Source: Syntrophomonas sp. (GTDB lineage Bacteria > Bacillota > Syntrophomonadia > Syntrophomonadales > Syntrophomonadaceae). Taken from it: 7,579 nucleotides of DNA. Location: NCBI GenBank assembly GCA_003444615.1, contig DLUN01000194.1:1-7579 (forward strand), in the 5' to 3' direction. The notes below the pieces were generated by a model. It worked only from the letters and a program-made list of their open reading frames with translations. It was not told the origin of the DNA and made no database searches. The translations under genes were made by a program, and so were the position numbers. This document shows, in pieces, positions 1 through 4,852 of this stretch. Within the stretch, counting starts at the first letter, position 1. Each line of letters opens with the position of its first letter.

Positions 1-747
1 TTCCTTTTCCATCTGGCGCCTTTCCGTGACATCTTCTGCTAAAGCCATTTCCCCAATGATTTCACCATTTTTTATAATAGGCGAGGCTTTCAACTGGAAA
101 ACCCGTTCACTGCCATCACGATGCAAAACCTTGACCAGATAGGTATCCTCTTTACCCTCAGGTATGCGCCGTTTCAATTCCTTGATAAAATATTCCCGGT
201 ATCTCTCAGGGACAAATTCCCACAAATACCGGCCTAGACACTCATGAGGGTGGTAACCTAAAATATCAAAGGATTTGCGATTGGTGAAGGTAATCCTCCC
301 ATTTACATCGTAAGTATAGAAAAGCTCGTTAATACTGTCTAAAAGCAGACGATAATCGTCATTCTGTTCGGAATTAAGGAGAGACTCCTTATTGTGACCG
401 TCATTTACTATGAATAATATAGGTCTTAGGTCTCCTGTTATGGATAAGGCAACAGCTACCACATCCACTGGTATAATCTTGCCCGACCGGTGCATAAATT
501 GTGTACTATACAGGCAGGAGAAACCAGGTATCATTTGCTCCAAGCGCGAGCAATCCTCGTCCTGGTGCTGGTGATGAGTAAGGCTTGTTACCCAATTAAG
601 ATGGAGGGCATCAGGTAATTCATAGCCCAATAAGCTGGTAAAGCTGGTGTTGCAGGCTAGAATTGTACCGTCTTTAGTACCCGCAAAGACCGGTTGTGAA
701 ATACTTTCTATTTGATATTGCAGCTGACTAAAGCCGCCATGTTTCAT
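1..747 (-). CDS. PAS-domain signalling protein, 3' part missing
   Basis: An open frame of 249 codons runs from an ATG at 747 to the window edge without a stop. It holds the N-terminal sensory part of a signalling protein. Two PAS domains are visible: PAS1 at about residues 12-116 and PAS2 at about 130-244. PAS2 has the typical FTNR.....LGY core (about 155-165), then an H-R-D-G turn (209-212), and ends in the classic D-V-T-E-R-R exit motif (239-244), which normally leads into a coiled linker. The output domain (histidine kinase, GGDEF, EAL or sigma-54 activator) lies outside the window, so the signalling class cannot be named. No transmembrane segment precedes PAS1, so the visible part is probably cytoplasmic. 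GGAGG at 755-759 sits 7 nt before ATG 747 but touches the in-frame ATG at 753, which favours 747. The gene is transcribed divergently from the smr-like gene. The ligand or cofactor is unknown. Confidence 0.85.
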   Translation of the reverse strand, partial: MKHGGFSQLQYQIESISQPVFAGTKDGTILACNTSFTSLLGYELPDALHLNWVTSLTHHQHQDEDCSRLEQMIPGFSCLYSTQFMHRSGKIIPVDVVAVALSITGDLRPILFIVNDGHNKESLLNSEQNDDYRLLLDSINELFYTYDVNGRITFTNRKSFDILGYHPHECLGRYLWEFVPERYREYFIKELKRRIPEGKEDTYLVKVLHRDGSERVFQLKASPIIKNGEIIGEMALAEDVTERRQMEKE

Positions 748-786
748 TCTCATTCCTCCGTTATAAAATTCCAACCAGTTCGACCC

Positions 787-802
787 ATTATACTTAATTA
801 TA
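787..802 (-). promoter_or_regulatory. Possible -10 region(s) of the PAS gene
   Basis: Read on the minus strand, two exact TATAAT hexamers occur, at 802-797 and 792-787, in a very AT-rich stretch 40-50 nt upstream of the PAS gene start. No good TTGACA-like -35 box is seen 16-18 nt further upstream of either. This is therefore a -10-only call and could simply reflect AT richness. Confidence 0.3.
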
Positions 803-890
803 ATATAAAATATTCTTTTGTAGCCTTATTCTTCCACAGTCCCAAAAAAACCTTCCTGATTAATCGAAATATAGGATTTTGTTCCCAGGG

Positions 891-905
891 CCTATTGTGT
901 ATAGG
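891..905. repeat. 15-bp palindrome, possible operator
   Basis: CCTAT at 891-895 and ATAGG at 901-905 are perfect inverted 5-bp arms around a TGTGT spacer. A second ATAGGA copy occurs at 871-876, starting exactly 30 nt before the ATAGGA at 901-906. Such spacing on one face of the helix would suit a dimeric regulator. The arms are short, so chance is a real alternative. Confidence 0.3.
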
Positions 906-922
906 AATGTCTTTGTTATCGC

Positions 923-967
923 AGCCGGTATAACCTGTCACTGATTTTCACAGGAGACTAATCGGCT
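923..967. repeat. Nested inverted repeat / possible structured element
   Basis: The outer arms AGCCGGT (923-929) and ATCGGCT (961-967) can form a 7-bp stem containing one G-U pair. Inside it, CCTGT (934-938) and ACAGG (950-954) form a second 5-bp stem around an 11-nt loop, with a 4/6-nt internal loop between the stems. No U-tract follows on either strand, so it is not an intrinsic terminator. It lies upstream of the predicted smr promoter and does not match a riboswitch consensus that I recognise. Confidence 0.35.
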
Positions 968-1004
968 AATGGAACTACAAGGCTATTTGCTTTATGGTTT
1001 TAGT

Positions 1005-1033
1005 TTGGCGATGCCTATTTCCTCGTGTAAAAT
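1005..1033 (+). promoter_or_regulatory. Predicted sigma-A promoter of the Smr gene
   Basis: TTGGCG at 1005-1010 (4 of 6 to TTGACA) and TAAAAT at 1028-1033 (5 of 6 to TATAAT) are separated by an ideal 17-nt spacer. Transcription would start near 1040, leaving a short leader of about 25 nt before the ATG at 1064. Prediction from motif match only. Confidence 0.5.
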
Positions 1034-1063
1034 AATAAGAGTGTATTGAAGGCAGGGTTGAGC

Positions 1064-1486
1064 ATGAAAATAGAAACAGTGGACCTTCATAATCTGAGTC
1101 TAAGTGATGCGCTGGCAAAAGCCGAAAAAAACTTGATTTGGTCTATTGAGCATCAAGTCCAAGTAATCGATTTTATACACGGCAAAGGGCTACACAGTGA
1201 CCGGAGATTTTCGGTTATTAAACAAGAACTGCGCCGCTATCTGAAGGATAATGCCCAGCTGAAAGATGCCGGATACCGTGTGGTGCCTGGAGAATCAGAT
1301 CTCCCCATCGCATTGAGTTTTGATGAGGGTCATACTTTAGTGGTGGCCCGGGGGCTGGAAAAAGAGTACCTGGGAGGACGTCGCCAGCAAGAGAAAAACC
1401 GGTTGCTGTTTTCTAAAGAAGGACGGCAGGCTAGAAAAAGCGCCAAATCCATACAGGCCTCTAAACGTAAGCGCAGGCCGCGATAA
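1064..1486 (+). CDS. Stand-alone Smr-domain protein with basic C-terminal tail
   Basis: The 140-residue product is a small protein of the Smr (MutS2 C-terminal) family. Smr domains act on nucleic acids, in some members as endonucleases, in recombination control or in ribosome/RNA quality control. The family motifs are visible: D-L-H at residues 7-9 (the LDLH motif) and H-G-K-G at 39-42, followed by a helix with the R-R-Y-L end (57-60) and the closing strand T-L-V-V-A-R-G (91-97). From about residue 104 the protein turns strongly basic: 15 Lys/Arg and only 2 acidic residues in the last 37, ending in a K-R-K-R-R cluster. This suggests contact with DNA or RNA. ATG 1064 is chosen because AGGG at 1054-1057 lies 6 nt upstream; the in-frame TTG at 1046 lacks a suitable site. 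The hydrolase gene follows after 69 nt with no convincing terminator between, so partial co-transcription is possible. The substrate is not predictable. Confidence 0.85.
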   Translation: MKIETVDLHNLSLSDALAKAEKNLIWSIEHQVQVIDFIHGKGLHSDRRFSVIKQELRRYLKDNAQLKDAGYRVVPGESDLPIALSFDEGHTLVVARGLEKEYLGGRRQQEKNRLLFSKEGRQARKSAKSIQASKRKRRPR

Positions 1487-1513
1487 AACGGTATTTTTTA
1501 TGAGGTAGTTTTA

Positions 1514-1522
1514 TGTTACACT
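1514..1522 (+). promoter_or_regulatory. Possible extended -10 promoter of the hydrolase gene
   Basis: TG at 1514-1515, one base, then TACACT at 1517-1522 resembles an extended -10 element (TGnTATAAT). The expected -35 position holds only a T-run (1494-1499). It would give a leader of about 25-30 nt before GTG 1556. Weak call; read-through from the Smr gene is the alternative. Confidence 0.25.
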
Positions 1523-1541
1523 GTCTCTTAACTGACTTGCC

Positions 1542-1548
1542 AAGGAGG
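1542..1548 (+). promoter_or_regulatory. Ribosome binding site fixing a GTG start
   Basis: AAGGAGG is a near-perfect Shine-Dalgarno sequence whose last G lies 7 nt before GTG 1556. This fixes the non-ATG start of the hydrolase; no ATG follows until residue 11. Confidence 0.8.
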
Positions 1549-1555
1549 ATGCTTT

Positions 1556-2473
1556 GTGTTTATCCATGTTACTGATCAAGTGTATATGGTTGCACCTACT
1601 GATCAGGGCACTTTCCCAAGTTCTATTTCCTTTTATATTGACGATGAAATACCTACCCTAATTGATACTCCTTTGACGGTTTGGGCCCAGGCATTCAAGG
1701 CTAGTTTAGGTGATCGTCCCGTAAAATTAATATTGAATACCCACTACCACCGGGACCATACGGGATGCAACTACCTGTTTCCCACAGCAGATGTCTATGC
1801 CCATCCAGCTGATATCCCGGCTATGGTCTCCCGTGAGGCATTCATACAATATTATGGTTTCGATAAGTACGCCGATAAAAGCGTATTTGAGGGGATAATG
1901 TCCTGGATACAATGGAGCCCTTGTTCAGTAACCCATGAACTGGAGGATGGCCAAATTATTAAGCTGGGCAACGTGGAGCTAACCGTAATCCATACTCCCG
2001 GTCATACCCCCGGCCACTGTGTATTTTACTGGGAAAAACAAGGTCTGCTCTTTTCCGGTGATATTGATCTTACTAATTTCGGTCCCTGGTATGGAAACAT
2101 CAACAGTGATATTACCCAGCTAATTAGCTCTATGGAGAAATTGATAAAATTGAATCCTCAGGTGATATGCTCAGGACATAAAGGGGTAGTTGAACACAAT
2201 GTGCGTGAGCAATTGGAGAAATACCTGGCACGCCTGTTAGAAAAAGAAGAGAGTATACTAAAGGCCTTAAGAAAGCCTCTAACTCTCGATGAATTAGTAC
2301 AACGCAAACTGGTCTACGGACGCTGGGGAAAACCAGAAGATCAGTTCTATTTTTTCGAAAAACTCAGTGTAATGGTCCACCTGCGCCGCCTTATTGAACT
2401 CCAGCAAGTAGAGGAGTACCAGGGCAAATACCGGGCTACAGGTGCTGCTGCTTCTAAATGTGCTCAATTATAA
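1556..2473 (+). CDS. Metallo-beta-lactamase-fold hydrolase with C-terminal helical domain
   Basis: The 305-residue product is a metal-dependent hydrolase of the MBL superfamily, probably cytoplasmic because no signal peptide is seen. The complete dinuclear-metal site is readable: H-x-H-x-D-H as H63, H65, D67 and H68 within N-T-H-Y-H-R-D-H; H150 in T-P-G-H; the bridging D169 in S-G-D; and H208 in S-G-H. After about residue 215 comes a helical extension with a winged-helix-like piece (about 243-295, containing L-T-L-D-E-L and M-V-H-L-R-R-L). This arrangement is typical of LACTB2/glyoxalase-II-like members rather than true beta-lactamases. The substrate could be a thioester, a lactone, a phosphodiester or RNA; the sequence does not decide. 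The family is large and most members are uncharacterised. The start is GTG, set by a strong ribosome binding site. An intrinsic terminator follows 28 nt after the stop. Confidence 0.9.
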   Translation: MFIHVTDQVYMVAPTDQGTFPSSISFYIDDEIPTLIDTPLTVWAQAFKASLGDRPVKLILNTHYHRDHTGCNYLFPTADVYAHPADIPAMVSREAFIQYYGFDKYADKSVFEGIMSWIQWSPCSVTHELEDGQIIKLGNVELTVIHTPGHTPGHCVFYWEKQGLLFSGDIDLTNFGPWYGNINSDITQLISSMEKLIKLNPQVICSGHKGVVEHNVREQLEKYLARLLEKEESILKALRKPLTLDELVQRKLVYGRWGKPEDQFYFFEKLSVMVHLRRLIELQQVEEYQGKYRATGAAASKCAQL

Positions 2474-2501
2474 CTGCTTTCTATTTCAAGATATATACAT
2501 C

Positions 2502-2528
2502 AACCGGAGCTAGGCTTCCGGTTTTTTT
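2502..2528 (+). terminator. Rho-independent terminator after the hydrolase gene
   Basis: AACCGGA (2502-2508) pairs with TCCGGTT (2517-2523), the loop contains GCTAGGCT, and a run of seven T follows (2522-2528). The T-run overlaps the stop codon of the convergent PAP2 gene (TAA, complement of 2527-2529). On the minus strand no T-run follows the hairpin, so it acts mainly on the plus strand. Confidence 0.85.
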
Positions 2529-3102
2529 ATGACGAGCGCTTTGCCAGAACTGTGGACAAATAATGATACAGTTTAGCGAAAAGAAAAACCAACAGAACTC
2601 CTAATAAAAATCCCGCCAGAACATCACTGGTAAAGTGAACATTCAGGTACACCCGGCTTATACCAATCAGTATAATCAGCAAAATCAGTAAACCGGAACA
2701 CACCCGCCCGCATCTTCCCGGTATATTTATCCACAGGAGGTAAGCCAAAAAGCCATAAAATGCTGTAGACACCATAGCATGACCTGACGGGAAGCTGAAA
2801 CCAGCAGCATAAGTCAAATGCTCTCCCAATGGGCGAGGTCGAGCGAATAATTCTTTTAACCCGTTCATAACTGCCCAACTGGTAAATAAGCACAGATTGA
2901 GAACCAATCCCTGCAAACCTCTTCTCATTCTAATAAACACCAGCATTGATGCTATACTGCCCATAATAAATGCCGTAGGCGAGCCTAATTGGGTAATCCA
3001 AAGGAAAAACTGGTCCGCTACAGGATGGGAAATACCAGTCAACCAAAGTCTGACTATACGGTCCATAGTTAATTCGTTAATAAAGGGATGCCAATTGTTC
3101 AA
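2527..3102 (-). CDS. PAP2-family membrane phosphatase
   Basis: The 191-residue product is an integral-membrane phosphatase of the type 2 phosphatidic acid phosphatase (PAP2) superfamily. Its members cleave phosphate from lipids such as undecaprenyl pyrophosphate, phosphatidic acid or phosphatidylglycerol phosphate. All three catalytic motifs are intact: K83-x6-R90-P91, P-S-G-H at 105-108, and S149-R150-x5-H156-x3-D160 (H108 and H156 are the expected acid/base and nucleophile). Hydrophobic segments at about 29-58, 64-82, 108-126, 134-150 and 158-180 give five to six membrane passes, as is usual for bacterial members of this size. The start is TTG at 3102, preceded by GGAGGGG 8 nt upstream; no ATG occurs until residue 13. 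It converges on the hydrolase gene. A bacitracin-resistance/undecaprenyl-phosphate recycling role is plausible but not proven; lipid substrates cannot be told apart from sequence. Confidence 0.9.
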   Translation of the reverse strand: MNNWHPFINELTMDRIVRLWLTGISHPVADQFFLWITQLGSPTAFIMGSIASMLVFIRMRRGLQGLVLNLCLFTSWAVMNGLKELFARPRPLGEHLTYAAGFSFPSGHAMVSTAFYGFLAYLLWINIPGRCGRVCSGLLILLIILIGISRVYLNVHFTSDVLAGFLLGVLLVFLFAKLYHYLSTVLAKRSS

Positions 3103-3110
3103 GTTCTGGT

Positions 3111-3117
3111 CCCCTCC
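3111..3117 (-). promoter_or_regulatory. Ribosome binding site fixing a TTG start
   Basis: On the minus strand GGAGGGG lies 8 nt before TTG 3102, supporting this rare start codon for the PAP2 protein. About 20-30 nt further upstream is a tandem TACAAT-TACAAT (3138-3149), a possible -10 region, but no matching -35 box is seen. Confidence 0.7.
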
Positions 3118-3190
3118 GCTAACCCGAACATCAGTCTATTGTAATTGTATCTCCCCGGCCATGTGTTTAGACCTGGACCCAATCAATAAT

Positions 3191-3223
3191 AGAAGCCAGC
3201 GCCGGGATGCTGGCTTCTTTTTT
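3191..3223. terminator. Strong hairpin terminator between PAP2 and methyltransferase genes
   Basis: AGAAGCCAGC (3191-3200) and GCTGGCTTCT (3209-3218) form a perfect 10-bp stem with an 8-nt loop. On the plus strand a run of six T follows (3218-3223). Read on the minus strand, the hairpin lies 27 nt after the methyltransferase stop, is preceded by an A-run and followed by the T-rich ATTATTGATT. It most likely ends the methyltransferase transcript and may work in both directions. No plus-strand gene immediately upstream explains the better plus-strand T-run. Confidence 0.75.
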
Positions 3224-3244
3224 ATATGCTTACTCCAAATATGA

Positions 3245-4141
3245 CTAGTAGAAGTGAATACGAAATGGTAATTGGCATCGTATATCCTCTTTCATACTCT
3301 GCACATCATTTTTATACTCAGCAGGGTTAAGACACAGAACGGTACTAAAAGCCCAGCATAAACCCAGATAAGGCATTATTTTTGTCATATAAGGCTCTCC
3401 AGCAGGATAGCGTAGATGCACAAGGGGGTGAAGATCTATGCTGGCCAGGTCCTTACAAAGCTGGTGGTCATTAATACCCGTATAGGTTTGATATTCAGCT
3501 AAGTCAAATTCCTCCCCAGTGGCAGGCGTCTTTTTAATCTTTCGCTGGAAGTATTGTTTAATCAGGTGGCGTTTAACGTCCCGATTGGTAGCCAAAAACT
3601 GAAAAAAGCGGTAGCGCCTGCTCTTGATCAAGGTGGTTGGATCAGCAATAGTAACGATCATTCCCTTAGGGTTCATGCGATCTGCTGATACCTTTAATAG
3701 GTTTACAGGATCCTTAAAATGATGCAAAGCTGAGGAATAAACGAACAGATCATACTCAACATCCTGCTCTAAAAATGAAAAGGCATCCGCCTCCACAATG
3801 TTTAAATCCTCCAAACCCAACTTGGCAGCCCTCTGGCGAGCAACATTCAACATTTTATCTGACAGATCCACCAGGGAAACTTCACTATCCGGCTGAATAG
3901 ACTTAATCACGAAGGCAGCCTTACCGGCACCGCCGCACATATCCACTGCTCTCACCGGACGGCCTAACTTTTCTCGCAGAGCTTTTAAGACTGCTGCCAG
4001 TATAATCTGGTATTCTATGTAGGTATAACGCGGTTCCTCAAAATCCTCGTAAAATTTTACAATGTCATCCCGCTGGTATTTTTCTATATTAGCCTGTAAA
4101 ATTTCGTCCTCCGAGTATTCGTGCCATTTTTTGCTGCTCAT
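3245..4141 (-). CDS. Class I SAM-dependent methyltransferase
   Basis: The 298-residue product is a soluble methyltransferase with a Rossmann-type SAM-binding domain at about residues 43-170. Motif I reads V-D-M-C-G-G-A-G (66-73), where a Cys stands at the first Gly of the usual D-x-G-x-G-x-G. Next come the acidic motif II end V-D-L-S (91-94) with K-M-L-N-V-A (96-101), the E-A-D-A-F segment (117-121), motif IV D-L-F-V-Y-S-S-A-L-H-H-F (131-142) and P-K-G (158-160). The S-A-L-H-H-F pattern resembles UbiE/Methyltransf_11/25-type enzymes acting on small molecules or lipids. The 130-residue C-terminal part (about 170-298) is of no type I recognise and may bind the substrate. ATG 4141 is preferred to the upstream GTG 4171 because AGGGGG (4148-4153) lies 6 nt before it. 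The substrate is unknown. The gene is transcribed divergently from hsp20 and followed by a terminator. Confidence 0.85.
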   Translation of the reverse strand: MSSKKWHEYSEDEILQANIEKYQRDDIVKFYEDFEEPRYTYIEYQIILAAVLKALREKLGRPVRAVDMCGGAGKAAFVIKSIQPDSEVSLVDLSDKMLNVARQRAAKLGLEDLNIVEADAFSFLEQDVEYDLFVYSSALHHFKDPVNLLKVSADRMNPKGMIVTIADPTTLIKSRRYRFFQFLATNRDVKRHLIKQYFQRKIKKTPATGEEFDLAEYQTYTGINDHQLCKDLASIDLHPLVHLRYPAGEPYMTKIMPYLGLCWAFSTVLCLNPAEYKNDVQSMKEDIRCQLPFRIHFY

Positions 4142-4147
4142 TAAATT

Positions 4148-4153
4148 CCCCCT
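4148..4153 (-). promoter_or_regulatory. Ribosome binding site choosing ATG 4141
   Basis: AGGGGG on the minus strand ends 6 nt before ATG 4141, so the methyltransferase likely begins there. The in-frame GTG at 4171, which would add ten residues, has no comparable site. Confidence 0.65.
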
Positions 4154-4201
4154 GCCATATTTGTCTGCCACTGTTTTCGGTATCAGCGTGCTTAATTCCT
4201 T

Positions 4202-4230
4202 TTTTTATTGCAGCAAACTACTATTCTCAA
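4202..4230 (-). promoter_or_regulatory. Predicted sigma-A promoter of the methyltransferase gene
   Basis: On the minus strand TTGAGA (4230-4225; 5 of 6 to TTGACA) and TAAAAA (4207-4202; 4 of 6 to TATAAT) are separated by 17 nt. Transcription would start near 4195, leaving a leader of about 55 nt before ATG 4141. Motif match only. Confidence 0.45.
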
Positions 4231-4264
4231 TAATATCACCTGAATGGTCCCCCAGCTATTTTGA

Positions 4265-4284
4265 GTTGAGAATTGATTTTCAAC
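4265..4284. repeat. 20-bp imperfect palindrome upstream of hsp20
   Basis: GTTGAGAA (4265-4272) and TTTTCAAC (4277-4284) are inverted arms matching at 7 of 8 positions around TTGA. The element overlaps the likely -35 region of hsp20, a usual site for a repressor. It is not the CIRCE/HrcA element (TTAGCACTC-N9-GAGTGCTAA). It is loosely Fur-box-like (GAGAAT...ATTTTC) but one base too long. Confidence 0.4.
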
Positions 4285-4303
4285 TACTTACACAAAATAT
4301 AAA
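4273..4303 (+). promoter_or_regulatory. Possible hsp20 promoter
   Basis: TTGATT (4273-4278) and TATAAA (4298-4303) could be -35 and -10 boxes, but the 19-nt spacer is long. The -10 ends only 7 nt before the ribosome binding site, so the transcript leader would be very short. Uncertain; a different sigma factor or another -10 such as CAAAAT (4293-4298) is possible. Confidence 0.25.
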
Positions 4304-4309
4304 AAAGCA

Positions 4310-4316
4310 AAGGAGG
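4310..4316 (+). promoter_or_regulatory. Ribosome binding site of hsp20, start ambiguous
   Basis: AAGGAGG (continuing as TG, a full match to the 16S anti-Shine-Dalgarno) lies 4 nt before TTG 4321 and 10 nt before GTG 4327. I prefer GTG because 4 nt is too close and GTG is the better start codon; TTG would add two residues. Confidence 0.7.
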
Positions 4317-4326
4317 TGGTTTGTTT

Positions 4327-4773
4327 GTGAACAGGCAGATGCGTCCCTACGGCAAACCAGGAGGTCTTTTTCCTACGGACTTCATGAAAGGACTGTTGGG
4401 TCCTGCCGGGTGGGGAAATTGGCTGGATCATCCTTGGCTTCCAGCTCTATCGTCTATTCGCACCGATATTAAAGAGACCGCTGCTGAATACATTTTAGAG
4501 GCAGAGATGCCAGGTTACGAAAAACAAGACATCGAGGTTGAATGGCAGGACGGCCAGCTAACCATAAGAGCGCAGCGTCAGCAAACTGTGGATGAGAATG
4601 AGCGGGATTACGTGAGACGGGAACGATCTTACGGTGAAGTTTCCCGAAGCTTTTGGGTTGATAATATTCAGCCAGAAAAGATAAATGCCGAGTATCGAGA
4701 TGGTATCCTGAAAATTGTTCTTCCGAAAGCATCCCCCACCCGGGAGCCGGGAAAGAAAATCGATATTAATTAA
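4327..4773 (+). CDS. hsp20: Small heat-shock protein, Hsp20/alpha-crystallin family
   Basis: The 148-residue product is a small ATP-independent chaperone that would bind unfolding proteins in the cytoplasm and assemble into oligomers. After a Gly/Pro/aromatic-rich N-terminal arm (about 1-42), the alpha-crystallin domain runs from about 43 to 135: the opening R-T-D-I-K-E-T (45-51), E-M-P-G-Y (60-64), the V-R-R-E-R-S-Y-G segment (96-103) followed by S-R-S-F-W (106-110), and the conserved D-G-I-L-K-I-V-L-P-K near the end (125-134; the G-x-L motif is 126-128). The C-terminal tail carries I-D-I (145-147), the I-x-I motif that docks neighbouring subunits. Length and layout are normal for class A bacterial Hsp20. 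It is a single gene, divergent from the methyltransferase, followed directly by a hairpin. The upstream palindrome suggests regulation by a repressor other than HrcA. Confidence 0.95.
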   Translation: MNRQMRPYGKPGGLFPTDFMKGLLGPAGWGNWLDHPWLPALSSIRTDIKETAAEYILEAEMPGYEKQDIEVEWQDGQLTIRAQRQQTVDENERDYVRRERSYGEVSRSFWVDNIQPEKINAEYRDGILKIVLPKASPTREPGKKIDIN

Positions 4774-4774
4774 C

Positions 4775-4798
4775 AGAGGATGGATTAGGCCATCCTCT
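4775..4798. terminator. Hairpin between convergent hsp20 and ECF genes
   Basis: AGAGGATGG (4775-4783) and CCATCCTCT (4790-4798) form a perfect 9-bp stem with a 6-nt loop, one base after the hsp20 stop. The following bases (TGTCATTG) are a poor U-tract. On the minus strand GTTAATTAAT follows, also imperfect. Its place between convergent genes suggests a shared, possibly bidirectional terminator. A small AT hairpin (4811-4823, GAAAA/TTTTC) lies next to it. Confidence 0.6.
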
Positions 4799-4852
4799 TG
4801 TCATTGCTGCGAAAATAGTTTTCTTAGTGTCATTGGCCGTCCAGCGATGTTT

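Larger units (their letters stand above)
748..1063. other. Divergent intergenic region, no gene seen
   Basis: This gap separates the divergent PAS and Smr genes. The one open frame crossing it (plus strand, 712-933) lacks a ribosome binding site, overlaps the start of the PAS gene and resembles no family, so I treat it as non-coding. The gap holds minus-strand TATAAT hexamers (787-802), a 15-bp palindrome (891-905), a nested inverted repeat (923-967) and a sigma-A-like promoter for the Smr gene (1005-1033). The stretch 803-870 is AT-rich and shows nothing else I can name. Confidence 0.7.

Noticed and set aside
712..933. 73-codon open frame on the plus strand across the PAS gene start
   Set aside because: No ribosome binding site, TTG-type start, overlaps the PAS gene antisense, and composition looks like translated AT-rich non-coding DNA.
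923..967. Riboswitch (c-di-GMP, cobalamin) in the divergent region
   Set aside because: The conserved cores of these riboswitches are not present, and the element lies upstream of the predicted promoter.
1481..1500. Terminator after the Smr gene
   Set aside because: Only a 3-4 bp CCG/CGG stem precedes the T-run, too weak for an intrinsic terminator.
2897..3244. 115-codon plus-strand open frame opposite the PAP2 gene
   Set aside because: It is antisense to a gene with all catalytic motifs, has no ribosome binding site and runs through the terminator hairpin.
4265..4284. Fur box or CIRCE element
   Set aside because: CIRCE sequence is absent. The Fur resemblance is partial and the spacing is one base too long for the 7-1-7 pattern, so only a generic palindrome is claimed.
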